Shown in pieces: positions 36,617 to 46,300 of a stretch of DNA of 64,000 nucleotides. The notes under the pieces were generated by a model that saw only the letters and a program-made list of their open reading frames with translations, made no database searches and had not been told where the DNA came from. Source of the stretch: Suillus spraguei (lineage: Eukaryota > Basidiomycota > Agaricomycetes > Boletales > Suillaceae); the NCBI GenBank assembly GCA_016800925.1, contig JABCPU010000112.1, positions 114,321-178,320 on the forward strand. The letters are read 5' to 3'. The position numbers were made by a program, and so were the translations under genes. The first letter of the stretch is position 1. Each line of letters starts with the position of its first letter.

Positions 36617-38412
36617 GCTGTCAGTAGTTGAAGACACCTGGGCAGCCACACCATACGCGTGTTCGCCAAGGAAGAAAATGTTCGTTCCGTCAGGAAATTC
36701 CTCCGACAGAGGTGGAGCATCCTTCTCGAGGAACCTGGGATCTTCGGATGCAACTTCTGAAATGACCATCTGGACGGCTTGTTCGAGTTCTTTTTCGGGT
36801 CCTTCGTAGTCTTTAACCAATGCGCCTGATTCTAAGCGTTTCAAACCTGCACGAATGTGTAACGAGCGGACGTCCATAAAGTACCATCACGCACCTTTTA
36901 GCGGACGGACGTGCACCAGGACATCGACGACCAGTGATCACTCCACATCTCTTCGAATATAGCGTCTCAGTCCGCTCAGCTTTTCCCTTCCAATGGCTCA
37001 AGCTCTGGTGGGAATGCGGATTGGAAACAACCTTCGCCAGAGTACCGGGCACGAGTTCCAACTTTTTGTACTTGAACAATGAATCGGACACGGCCGTGAC
37101 CAGCCCTTCTTGCAAGAAAGCCCAACCGATGAAAGTGCGTTTGCCAACCATTTCCTGGGCAATATCCTCTACCTTGCGGTTTTCGTGAGGATTTTGTATG
37201 TGAACTGCCATCGACTTGTTGCAGCTTTCGGAACCGTGTACATTGACACTGTGAAGGCCTAGTTGTGCTGTGTGGGGTAATGTACCCACAAAAGGAATCC
37301 AGCGAGGGCTTTTGCACCGAGGCATACACCTTCGCATAGTCCAGGGACGAGATGGAGTCCATCAAGAGTTGGTAGGTCGAAGGATTCCATCTTACATGTG
37401 CAACGGTATATAGGAGGGAAGAAATCCGGTAATGATGAAGGATAGACTGTGGACTCTCCAGGACTGAAGATAAATTTGGTACTGGTTCCAAACACATTGC
37501 GGCGGCATTCCTCTGGGGTCAACCTATGTTCTCGAGCTGCACACATGGGACGATGACGAACTACAACCAAAAAGCGGAATTTGCTACTCACATTTCATTG
37601 CTCGTAACAGCCGCTGCTCATCAATAAAGGGAATCTTAACGATTGCTTCCCATTCTTGCTTCTTTCCATTTAAGTCTTGCTCAAATTCAAGAGGGTAAAA
37701 GTCCAATATCGGTGAATTTGGATCATGCATTAGGTCCTATGGTTGATTAGTCTAATGCATGACACAGGCCACTGAACATACTTGATATGCTATCGGAATA
37801 TGCTCCATGCTTGCGGACGGGAGGACGCCCATCAGTTGTTCGAAAGGACGGAAAGGTTTACCCAGCTCGAACATGAACGACTTGTCACCAAGGTCACGTA
37901 AATCTTGAAGAAAATGTGAACATAGCACAATGAGGACAGGGAATGTAAAAAGTACCAGATATCCGCGGGGCGTGATGGTAATTGTAAAACCAGCCCCAGG
38001 AGGCGATCCCACTGTAATAGTAGTGCATAACCCATTGTAGACCCTCTGCGTAGCGGTATATCAAGTCGTCCATCTCTTTAGGGTCATCATAGGTGATTCC
38101 AAGTTTCTCCTGTCGAGCAACCGGTTGGTCTGACGAATGGTATACAAGGCGGGGACGCACCTTGTAATATCCTCTCTTCCATTCGGACATTTTGTCGTTG
38201 ATGGATTGTTCATGTCGTGCATCAAAACCCCCACCTTCTTCATCATCCACCACAGGGGCCTTGTCGAATTTCTTTGACACTCGATCTACTGCAGCCCTAC
38301 CTTCATCATCATCTTCCTCCACATCTTCCTACTCGCCCTCACTATTCCTGTCTCCGTTAGCCTGCTCTGGATCAGTTTCTGCCAAGGGTTCATCCAAAAA
38401 TCCTGGGAGCCG

Positions 38413-38685
38413 CATCAGGAAATTCACACATTCCTTAACATGCTTAATCAGCTTAACTCACTTATCTCAAAACTTGTTTGCTCTCTCTCACATCATTCAC
38501 CTGGCATATCTTATATTTTTTGAGTGCGAAATACAATAAAACATGTATATTAATATATCTCAACTTTTTTTTTCTGAATTCATTCACATTGAAATTTTGG
38601 ACAAGTAGATTCAATTTCACCAAGGCAGTTAAGTGTAAATAAGTCTGCATAAGGGCACGTCAAGGAATGTGTGAATTTCCTGATG
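38413..38685. mobile_element. MITE copy 2 (273 bp), at a rearrangement joint
   Basis: Same family and orientation as the other copies. Its flanks (CG on the left, TA on the right) do not match, and the left flank is XRN1 while the right flank is an aspartic peptidase. This suggests recombination between two MITE copies. Confidence 0.92.
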
Positions 38686-39477
38686 TATAGATGATCGTAG
38701 GTATTCAAATTTTCAACTTATGATATTGTTGTATGTCATACCAGAGAAGGAGCACTGGGTGCCAGTACTCTGATCGCCATAGTTTGTCTTTATACGGCGT
38801 CCAGACATGACGCTGGTGTCGGTTCTCTTGTATGTAGTGGAGGCGCCAAACCATGTGATTGGGCTACCAGTGTTAACAACCAACTTGTCTTCAAAAATGC
38901 ATTAGCAGACGCATGTTTTCTCAGTGTTGAACTGACAGGTTGTGGGGGGTTTGCCAATGCTAACTTGTACCTGGTAATCGAGAAACATCAGGAAATTCAC
39001 ACATTCCTTAACATGCTTAATCAGCTTAACTCACTTATCTCAAAACTTGTTTGCTCTCTCTCACATCATTCACCTGGCATATCTTATATTTTTTGAGTGC
39101 GAAATACAATAAAACATGTATATTAATATATCTCAACTTTTTTTTTCTGAATTCATTCACATTGAAATTTTGGACAAGTAGATTCAATTTCACCAAGGCA
39201 GTTAAGTGTAAATGCACGTCAAGGAATGTGTGAATTTCCTGATGAAGGTGGTTGTGGTTTTCACAAGAATGCTATCAGCACGTCGGCCATGCGTGCCATA
39301 GTCCCTAAAAGCCACTAAATGAGCTTTATCGTGCTACAAGAAGTTGATAGTACCATTGGAGAGGTTTAGCCTCCTGGCAAGGGGGAGGGTGATGAGTGAA
39401 TCGCGTACATCAACAACGGACGATCTCGTGATTGACAAAGCAAGTAAAACTGTCAGCAAGGATGCAGCGAGGAACAT
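38686..39477 (-). pseudogene. A1 aspartic peptidase (polyporopepsin-like) copy 1, disrupted
   Basis: Secreted pepsin-family protease. ATG at 39475-39477 begins a signal peptide (MFLAASLLTVLLALSI), followed by a propeptide (RRLNLSNGTINFL). A TAG at 39334-39336 interrupts it, probably from CAG. After MITE copy 3 the frame resumes with DYQVQVSIGKPPTT (38975) and reaches the first active-site region as KLVVNTGSPITWFGAS (about 38850), where the catalytic Asp of DTGS is now Asn. STSVMSG-type segment TDTSVMSGRR and NYGDQSTG follow. The gene ends at MITE copy 2, with the second catalytic lobe lost. Removing MITE 3 with one 2-bp duplication restores TTTFLDYQVQ. Confidence 0.82.
38986..39244. mobile_element. 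MITE copy 3 (259 bp)
   Basis: As the other copies but lacking 14 bp near the right end (the AAGTCTGCATAAGG segment). Flanked by AA on both sides, consistent with a 2-bp target duplication. Inserted in the coding region of the aspartic peptidase. Confidence 0.93.
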
Positions 39478-39618
39478 GGCTTACTGGAAAGTAATATCAT
39501 ACTCAGTAGCCCATGGGCCATTATATACTCATGGCACATATGAAACGTCTCCCCTCGAAAAAGCAATGGTGAGGTAGTTGCGATCCGAGTGCAAAGATTC
39601 GACTTTTTGCTTTTGATT

Positions 39619-39674
39619 CTATATCATATGTCTCGCCTGTCTACAGGCCTCTATGTGACTCATGACAAAGTTAG
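39619..39674. repeat. 56-bp dispersed repeat, copy 2
   Basis: Three transitions away from the copy at 25005-25060. Its right end forms the 17-bp near-perfect palindrome CAAAGTTAGTAACTTTG with the neighbouring bases. It truncates aspartic peptidase copy 2. Confidence 0.8.
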
Positions 39675-40869
39675 TAACTTTGTGCGATCGAATACGACGT
39701 GATGACGAGAGTAGTGCCTGTATCAACGATGGCAGATGCGGCTTGCGACTTGATGACCACTTGTCCCAACCTCGAGATGCTATCCACCTCTACCTGCCAA
39801 TAGCCTCTCCGTCACAGGAACATAAGTGAGTGTGTCAGAGTGGTAAAGATAAGTATTTGTTCCTCCAATGACCATTTCGCTATCTCCTGGAGTAGTAGAT
39901 AGCTTGAACCCAAAGACGCTTTGCGGTAGTTCGCTACTGTCATTCAGTGTTTGGAAAAGTGGAGTCCCTTCAAACTCTGATATTTCAGGGAATGCCAGAC
40001 CGGAGAGACTGTCAGGAGGAAAAGATCTGTTCTTACTGAACTCTGGCGAATATAACCATGCTGCACCGACAGTCTGATCCTTGGCCTTCTAAACCATATG
40101 AGTAAAGTGAACGTGAACGCCTGGGACAACTAACTTCGTAACCCCCAACAAAAACGTCGTCGACGTACTCCTCGCCCGCTGTTTCCCCGGCGCCGTACAT
40201 GAGCATGAACGGCTGGCCAGAATCTTGGGCAGAAGAAGATGCAGCAGGGTCGTATCGTGTATGCCCATCACAAGTGACTTCGCATTGCGTAGATGGAAGG
40301 ACTATGTGAATATTACTATCAGCGCAGGAATAAAGGAATATACTTCTGGTGCTCACACAGGTCTGAGCTGCCAGTGTCGAACACCACTTCAGAATATCGG
40401 GGTTAGACCTATCACAGCGTAGAATCGATCAAACCAACCTGTAAACGTTTTAGGGGGCGTGCCCACGCCGATCTCGCCGTACCAGAGGTCTGCGTCGTAG
40501 TTTACAAGGGCAAGGGGCACGTTTCCATTCCGTTTTGCGACCGAGCAAATGTGGAAGCGACTACTCAGGGGATGGGGAGACCCAGTATTCCGTTGGTAAG
40601 CCACCATGGTGGCACTGTACTTACTAGTTCACGTCAGGTTGATGAATGTGATGTAAGAAAGAATCTCAGATATACCGATGTACAAAATCCAACTGTTGCC
40701 ACACAGTCATCGGATCAAACACTTTGGAGCTGTTGGCGGCGTTTGATCTGGAGTTGAGGGGAATACGTTGTGTGTGACGCATGTTAGAAGGAACATTTGG
40801 CGGAGGATTCGGAGTAGGTGACCTGACAACTGCCGCAACAAGAAGTGCACAGATTGTAGTAAACTTCAT
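39675..40869 (-). pseudogene. A1 aspartic peptidase copy 2, nearly complete
   Basis: ATG at 40867-40869 starts a signal peptide (MKFTTICALLVAAVV). Propeptide and mature enzyme follow through short introns: NTGSPHPLSS, YDADLWYGEIGVGTPPKTFT (40480), first active site VVFDTGSSDLF (40375), CEVTCDGHTRYDP (40270), FMLMYGAGETAGEEYVDDVF (40190; the flap Tyr is present), FSKNRSFPPDSLSGLAFPEI (39990), GDSEMVIGGTN and second active site AIVDTGTTLV (39715). A 2-nt deletion near 39805 shifts the frame before YWQVEVDS, and the gene is cut by the 56-bp repeat right after the second active site, losing about 100 C-terminal residues. It is a different subfamily from copy 1, so this is not a tandem duplicate. 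Confidence 0.82.
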
Positions 40870-41235
40870 CTTGTAGGTGTGTCACTTTGGTGGTGTAAAG
40901 TAAGAAGGGTGGCAACGACCATGTATGTCGAGAAAGCCACCAGTATTGTCATCGCGTCTAAGCATGAATGCAAGCTTTCAGTTTGGACTGACGGGCGGCC
41001 CCCGCGGTAGTGACTTGAGCTCTGCCAGTCACCTGATCTCGTTCGATTGGGCCTTTACTGACCTTATGACTTAAGCTTATCTTTCGGAGCCATCTCTGGT
41101 CACTCACTCCCTCGGCCTTGGTCGTTGACAATGAGCGATGCAAGCGTCGGCAGTAAGAGTGCCGAAAGTAGGTATCATTCTGTCCCAATCTATTTACAAA
41201 CATAGTGTACATTCGCTTCTTGTTGAGTGGTATGA
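40870..41235. other. No gene recognised
   Basis: Upstream region of aspartic peptidase copy 2 and downstream of the kinase-like gene; I see no clear TATA box or repeat. Confidence 0.4.
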
Positions 41236-41356
41236 CTACTCAGCCCTCATTTGAATGATGAAATCGAGCATCTCATCATCATGAGCCGCCTTAACGGGTA
41301 GTCCATCTCTCACATCACTTGGTCTCCTTATCTGGGTGTAATTCACGTATGGTGGA

Positions 41357-41827
41357 TGTTACGAACTGGGGTAGCGTCACCAGCGACAGTGAAAAGACAC
41401 AGACGGTCTACTGGGAGTTCTTACAATGTTCAAAAGAGAACAAGGTGAAAGTACAAGGAACGCGTTCCGAGTACGATCAAGGGTTCAGCCTCAATGACAA
41501 GTCAAAGAGGTATCCGCGAGAATAGAGACTAAGGCTAAGGAGTGCTTAGACTTAGAGACGATTCAAGACGACTTAGGTTGGAGACCTAAGCGAAGGAGAT
41601 TCCAGGTAAAACCCAGTAAGATTAAAGTAGGGAATCTACTACAAGTACACTGTGCTTAAATAGGCCAATATGTGCGCACAGACCAAGAGAAGTGTGGGAA
41701 CGTAAGTGCGTATCCGAAGAAGGAAGGCAGCTATAGTACAGATGCGTTGAGCATATGAGTCAGAATCACGTCATGTAATATATACGGTAAAGTAAGAAAA
41801 TGAATAGGGGCACGTACGATTGTAACA
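41357..41827 (-). repeat. 3' LTR of element 2
   Basis: 471 bp; I find no mismatch to the 5' LTR. Followed inside by a polypurine tract (41828-41840, AAAAAGGGGGTAA on the minus strand). Confidence 0.96.
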
Positions 41828-41859
41828 TTACCCCCTTTTTACACGTAAAGTCACCGGCT

Positions 41860-43329
41860 TTACACATCTTGATTCGCATAGTAGACGGGGTCATCGCTAA
41901 ACTCGTAGTCTTCATCAGCAAATGATCCGTCCATCATATACTTCGCTTCTTCTAGACCAGCGCGACGTTTAGAGTCTCTCCTTTTCTCTGCACGAATGTG
42001 TTCATCGTCAAGCTGCTTTTCCCAAGCACGGAGTGCGTCGTAAAATCCTTCATCTTTCCAAGTTAACTTGAAGGGTGGAGACCCAACTCGGTCAGGACAA
42101 TAGAGGGATAAATGCGTGGGCGACCAATATCTGCAAACCTTGCACTGATATTCCGCGCAGTTCTTTTGGCGATGTCCTAGTAATCCACAGGTCCGGCACT
42201 TCATGTTCTCGTCAGGGTTGGAAGAAGCTTTGCGTAGAGGAGACGGGGAAATGATGGGCGTGGGACTGGTGGATCTAGCGCGCTTCTTTCCCTTCTTCTT
42301 TGTCATACGTTTTAAGGCAAGGGTGTTCTGTCGCTTAAGCTGCGCTTGTTGGGCGGTGGATAACGTGTATGCCGATGTGGGGAGATCTGGGGTAACTGTT
42401 CGTTCGGCAGTCGCAAGGAGTTCGGTGGATGAAGAGGGAGAAGTGATGCCGAAGTCTTTTACTAAGACCGGTGAAACGGGATCCATAGGACCGAACGATG
42501 GTGGAATAGCCATAGGAGGATGAATATGAAGGTCGCGAAGTCGAGGGCCGAGGGTCACCAACTCAACGGCAGAAATCCCTAACGATTTAGCGGCCGCATA
42601 CTGCTCCTCCGTGCATGGTTCATATAGCCATGCTGGGTGTTCATGGGTAACCGTAATAGGAGGTGGTGAAGTTGGTCGTTGAATTGGGGACGGGGTTCGT
42701 GGAGAAGCAAGATCACTTTGCGTTTGTTGTAGATCAGTAATGGCTTCTTCCACTAAGTTTCGGGCTGCTCTTGTTTCTTTGACGGACTGTTGGATGGTTT
42801 CAACGACTTGGTTTGTAAGTTGTCCGATCTCTTGGACAGCAGTGTATAAGCCAGTAAAGGCATCAAGACTAGTATAAGTGCATGAAGAAGAGGGTGCTGG
42901 GATAGGAAGTGGCGAATCTTCCTGCGGAGAGGGAGGTCGAGCAACACCTGCTCGACGTTCGGCAATGATATGAATAGCTTCTTCAACATCATTCTTAAAG
43001 GAATCGGGAAGAAGCAACATAGCGTAAGCACGAATGCGTTTTTGAAGATGAAGGAAGCGGTGACGGAGAGTAATTTCTGTTGTTTCTTTGGCAGTGGCTT
43101 CAATAAGGGCTGCGATGCGAATGATGTTGACGATGAGGAGTGCAGGGAAGGCGCCTCTTTCAGTAAGGATTCTTTCGATCTCGAGGGCATGTCCCTCGCA
43201 GAGAATGGCGGCTTCGATGTAGGAGGAGTTGTCGATCTCAGCGGTAAGGGTTCCGTATCGTTCGGTTTCAGAGTCGGAGTCATTGGTGGTAGCGACGACG
43301 GGTGTAATGTAGGCAGTGGGGAAAGACAT
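41860..43329 (-). CDS. Third ORF of element 2, zinc-knuckle protein
   Basis: 489 intact codons, ATG 54 bp after the pol stop, same strand as gag-pol, ending 32 bp before the LTR. The N-terminal 250 residues are mostly helical with Ala/Glu-rich stretches (AILCEGHALEIERILTERGA, ETIQQSVKETRAARNLVEEA) suggestive of coiled coils. A Pro-rich linker (PRTPSPIQRPTSPPP) and a basic stretch (KKKGKKRARSTSPTP) follow, then a zinc knuckle CRTCGLLGHRQKNC (about 377-390, CX2CX4HX4C) and a second Cys/His group CKVCRYWSPTHLSLYC. It is not an envelope: no signal peptide or TM helix is visible. Function unknown; an RNA- or DNA-binding accessory protein is an inference. Element 1 keeps the same ORF with one stop, so it is a family trait. 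Confidence 0.85.
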   Translation of the reverse strand: MSFPTAYITPVVATTNDSDSETERYGTLTAEIDNSSYIEAAILCEGHALEIERILTERGAFPALLIVNIIRIAALIEATAKETTEITLRHRFLHLQKRIRAYAMLLLPDSFKNDVEEAIHIIAERRAGVARPPSPQEDSPLPIPAPSSSCTYTSLDAFTGLYTAVQEIGQLTNQVVETIQQSVKETRAARNLVEEAITDLQQTQSDLASPRTPSPIQRPTSPPPITVTHEHPAWLYEPCTEEQYAAAKSLGISAVELVTLGPRLRDLHIHPPMAIPPSFGPMDPVSPVLVKDFGITSPSSSTELLATAERTVTPDLPTSAYTLSTAQQAQLKRQNTLALKRMTKKKGKKRARSTSPTPIISPSPLRKASSNPDENMKCRTCGLLGHRQKNCAEYQCKVCRYWSPTHLSLYCPDRVGSPPFKLTWKDEGFYDALRAWEKQLDDEHIRAEKRRDSKRRAGLEEAKYMMDGSFADEDYEFSDDPVYYANQDV

Positions 43330-43383
43330 TTCGATGTTGGTAGTTGATCAAGTGCTAGTGCGGTTGATTGACTGAGGAAAGAG

Positions 43384-46300
43384 TTAGAGGGCGTGTTGCT
43401 TCTTATAAGCTTTCAAGATTCGAGCGGAGTTCTTCAAGTTCTTTTCTGGGAGCCATTCGTTATCTCCCGATGAGTATCCTTTCCAAGAAACGAGATAGCG
43501 TCGGCGAATGCCGGTTCCTTTGTGAGAAAGAATAGCTTCTATTTCATATTCTTCTTCTTCCTCGATGATGTCAGGTGGTGGTTCGGGGAAGTTCGGGCCG
43601 TGTACATCTGTTTCGCTATAGGACGATAAGACAGAAGCGTGGAATGTAGGATGAATTTTCCACTGCGGAGGGAGCTTAAGCGTGAACGTGATGGGAGATA
43701 GGACATCAATGACCGGGAACGGTCCGTATCGCTTTGGGGCGAGTTTCCTTGATGGGAGTTTGAGTCTAAGATTAGCGGCAGATAACCACACCTTATCTCC
43801 GATCTTCCATGGGGTGTACTTATCTCCTCGGGATCGTTCGGCCATTGTCTGCATTGCAATATTATGACAGGCGATTGCTTCTTCTCTTATCTTCTGCAGA
43901 GATCGTACTCGATCTTCTGCTGCGGGGACAGATGAATCTGGGATAAGGTGAGGAATCGCGCGTGGTTCACATCCCATCATGAGATAGAAAGGTGATGCAT
44001 TCCTTGCATCATGTTTTCGGTGATTGTGGACGAATTCAGCGATCGGTAGGTGTTCTACCCAATTTTCGGGGTTGTTGCGGCAGTAGATACGCAGATATGT
44101 TTCGAGTTCTTGATTTAGTCTTTCGGTTTGTCCATCAGTCTGTGGGTGATAGGCCGTAGATGGAGCGATGACGTAGTCGAGGAGTCGGGCAAGTTCCTTA
44201 GAGAAGCGAGATAGGAACTGCGGACCTCGATCCGAGATAACTTTGTCATGGAGTCCGAATCTTCGGTAAACGTGTTTTAAAAATAGTTTGGCAACCCCTT
44301 CGGAAGTGATAGTTTTCAAGCAAGGGATAATAATTACCCCCTTCGTAAGGCCATGGTCTACCACGACCATGATACTGTCAAAGCCTCCGGAGGCAGGGAG
44401 GTCAGTGATAAGGTCGACAGAGACCTGAGAGAACGGGCGAACAGCCGAGGAGGGAATGGGCATGAGCGGAGGCCTAACAGGATGTGTATCCGCTTTCATT
44501 TGCTGACAAAGGGCACAACCCTCAACGTATTTTCGAATATAAGAACCCATTGCAGGCCACCAAGCTTCCCGTTTTACTAGTTCTTCAGTTTTGAATCTAC
44601 CGGGATGACCCGCGGTGGGATGATCATGGTACCGTTTCAGGATATCAGAGCGATGGATCGGCGGAATATAGGCGCGATTCTTAAAATAGAGGACGTTCTC
44701 CTCAATCTTCCAATCGGAGAGCGCCGATTTCATAGGAGGAAGGCACACTCCATCAAGGGCATCAGATGCTGTCTTAAAGACAGGGTCGTCGAGGGGGTCA
44801 GAGGATGACAGTACATCCTTTAGGTCAGTGTCGATAAGACGAACGAATAGAGCATCAGGGAGGAGGGTTTGATCTTCGTTATCGTCTTTTCCAGAGTCAT
44901 AATCAGGCCGGCGAGATAGTGCATCAGGTACTGCTAATTTAGCACCTGCAACGTGATGCAGTTCGATGTCGTAAATAGACAAAATCAATTGCCAACGTGC
45001 TTGGCGACGGGTAAGCTTCTGTGCACTTCTAAAGTACAGAAGGTTCTTGTGGTCGGTGAATACCAAGACAGGGTGTGAGTTTCCTTCGAGATAATGACGC
45101 CATTCGTTCAATGCTCGGATTACGGCAAGGAGTTCTCGATCAAAGATCTGGTAATTGCGTTCTGCGGGGTTCAAAGACTGTGAGAGGTATGCGCAAGGGT
45201 GGTAAACACCATTCTCATCAGTCTGCAAGAGAACTCCGCCAGTTGCTACGAGCGAAGCGTCGGTAGCAATGGCAAATTGTCGGACAGGATCAGGGTTACG
45301 AAGTACCGGTTGAGAAGTGAAGCGTCGTTTCAATTCTTCGAAGGTGTCCATACATTCGGTTGACCATTCAAAGGCCTTATCTTTCTTTGTCAAATCGATA
45401 AGGGGTCTAGCGATGTCAGAATAGTGGGAAATGAACGTGCGGTAGAAGTTGCAAAAACCGAGGAATGACCGAACATCCTTTACAGATTTCGGGGTTGGCC
45501 ATTCTGAGATTCCCTTGGTCTTGGCAGTGTCCATAGCAACTTGTCCGGGACGAATTATCATTCCGAGGTATTCCACTTCTTCTGCATCAAAGGTACATTT
45601 CTCCGGTTTCAAGAACAGATGTTCTTTTCGTATTTTCATCAACACTCGTCTGGTCCGTTCGCGGTGTTCTGCCATTGTTGTAGAGAAAATCAGGATATCG
45701 TCCATATAGATAACCATCCATCCTTCATTGATTTCTTGTTGAAAGGTGCGATTCATGTATGCTTGAAAAGTTGCTGGGGAATTGCAGAGGCCAAAGAACA
45801 TGACGTTCGGTTCAAAGAGGCCAAATTCCGTGGTAAATGCAGCTTTCCACCGATCATCAGGATGGATGCGAATGTTGTTGTAACCGGACCGAATATCCAT
45901 TTTCGTAAAGAACTGTGCGTTGTGAAGGCGTGCGACAAGGGAAATAGGGAGCGGAAGCGGGTATGCGTTCTTAACTGTCCAGTCATTGATGTAGCGATAA
46001 TCTTGACAAGGACGCAGTTCTCCACTCTTTTTTCCTACAAAGAAGAAACCACTAGCTTGAGGTGATTTCGATTCTGAAATGAAGCCTTTCGCAACATTTT
46101 CATCGATAAACGTTTTGACAGCAGCGCGTTCTTTTTCCGATAGCGGGTAGACCTTAGACGTACGGGGAATGAAACCGGGTTTGGTGTCGATCCGATGATC
46201 GATACCAAGGCGTTCGGGAGGTAGTTTATTTAATCCGTCTTTGGCAAAGACGTCTGCGAAGTTATGCAAGTAATCCGGGACCAATTCTTCGAAGGATTTC

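Larger units (their letters stand above)
28671..36621 (+). mobile_element. LTR element 3: full-length Ty3/gypsy chromovirus
   Basis: Plus-strand element of 7941 bp (28676-36616) with 769-bp LTRs that look identical, a GCTGT target duplication (28671-28675 and 36617-36621), intact gag and pol, and an antisense gene between pol and the 3' LTR. The sequence is unusually dense in CCG and TCCGGA, so CpG has not decayed. It is inserted in an XRN1 exon. No TGG-type primer binding site is apparent after the 5' LTR. Confidence 0.97.
27762..38412 (-). pseudogene. 5'-3' exoribonuclease XRN1, split by LTR element 3
   Basis: XRN1 degrades decapped mRNA in the cytoplasm. The right part (38412 to 36617) reads EWKRGYYKVRPRLVYH, LQWVMHYYYSGIASWGWFYN (38040), GDKSFMFELGKPFRPFEQLM, FYPLEFEQDLNGKKQEWEA (37680), EHRLTPEECRRN, MESFDLPTLDGLHLVPG (37370) and FIGWAFLQEGLVTAVSDS. 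The left part (28675 to 27762) continues ALSVVLA, NKFKIIVDSRVS, YSRKAGRYWEFSEKAVDL (28370) and VMVQDSGGVPLS-like TMVQDSGGVPLSAKGV. Joining the flanks of element 3 minus one target duplication restores TDSALSVVLA. Further lesions: TAG at 38329-38331, a frameshift near 37300 before VGTLPHTAQ, a break at MITE copy 2 (38413) that removes the N-terminal nuclease domain, and loss of the C-terminal exons past 27762. Confidence 0.9.
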
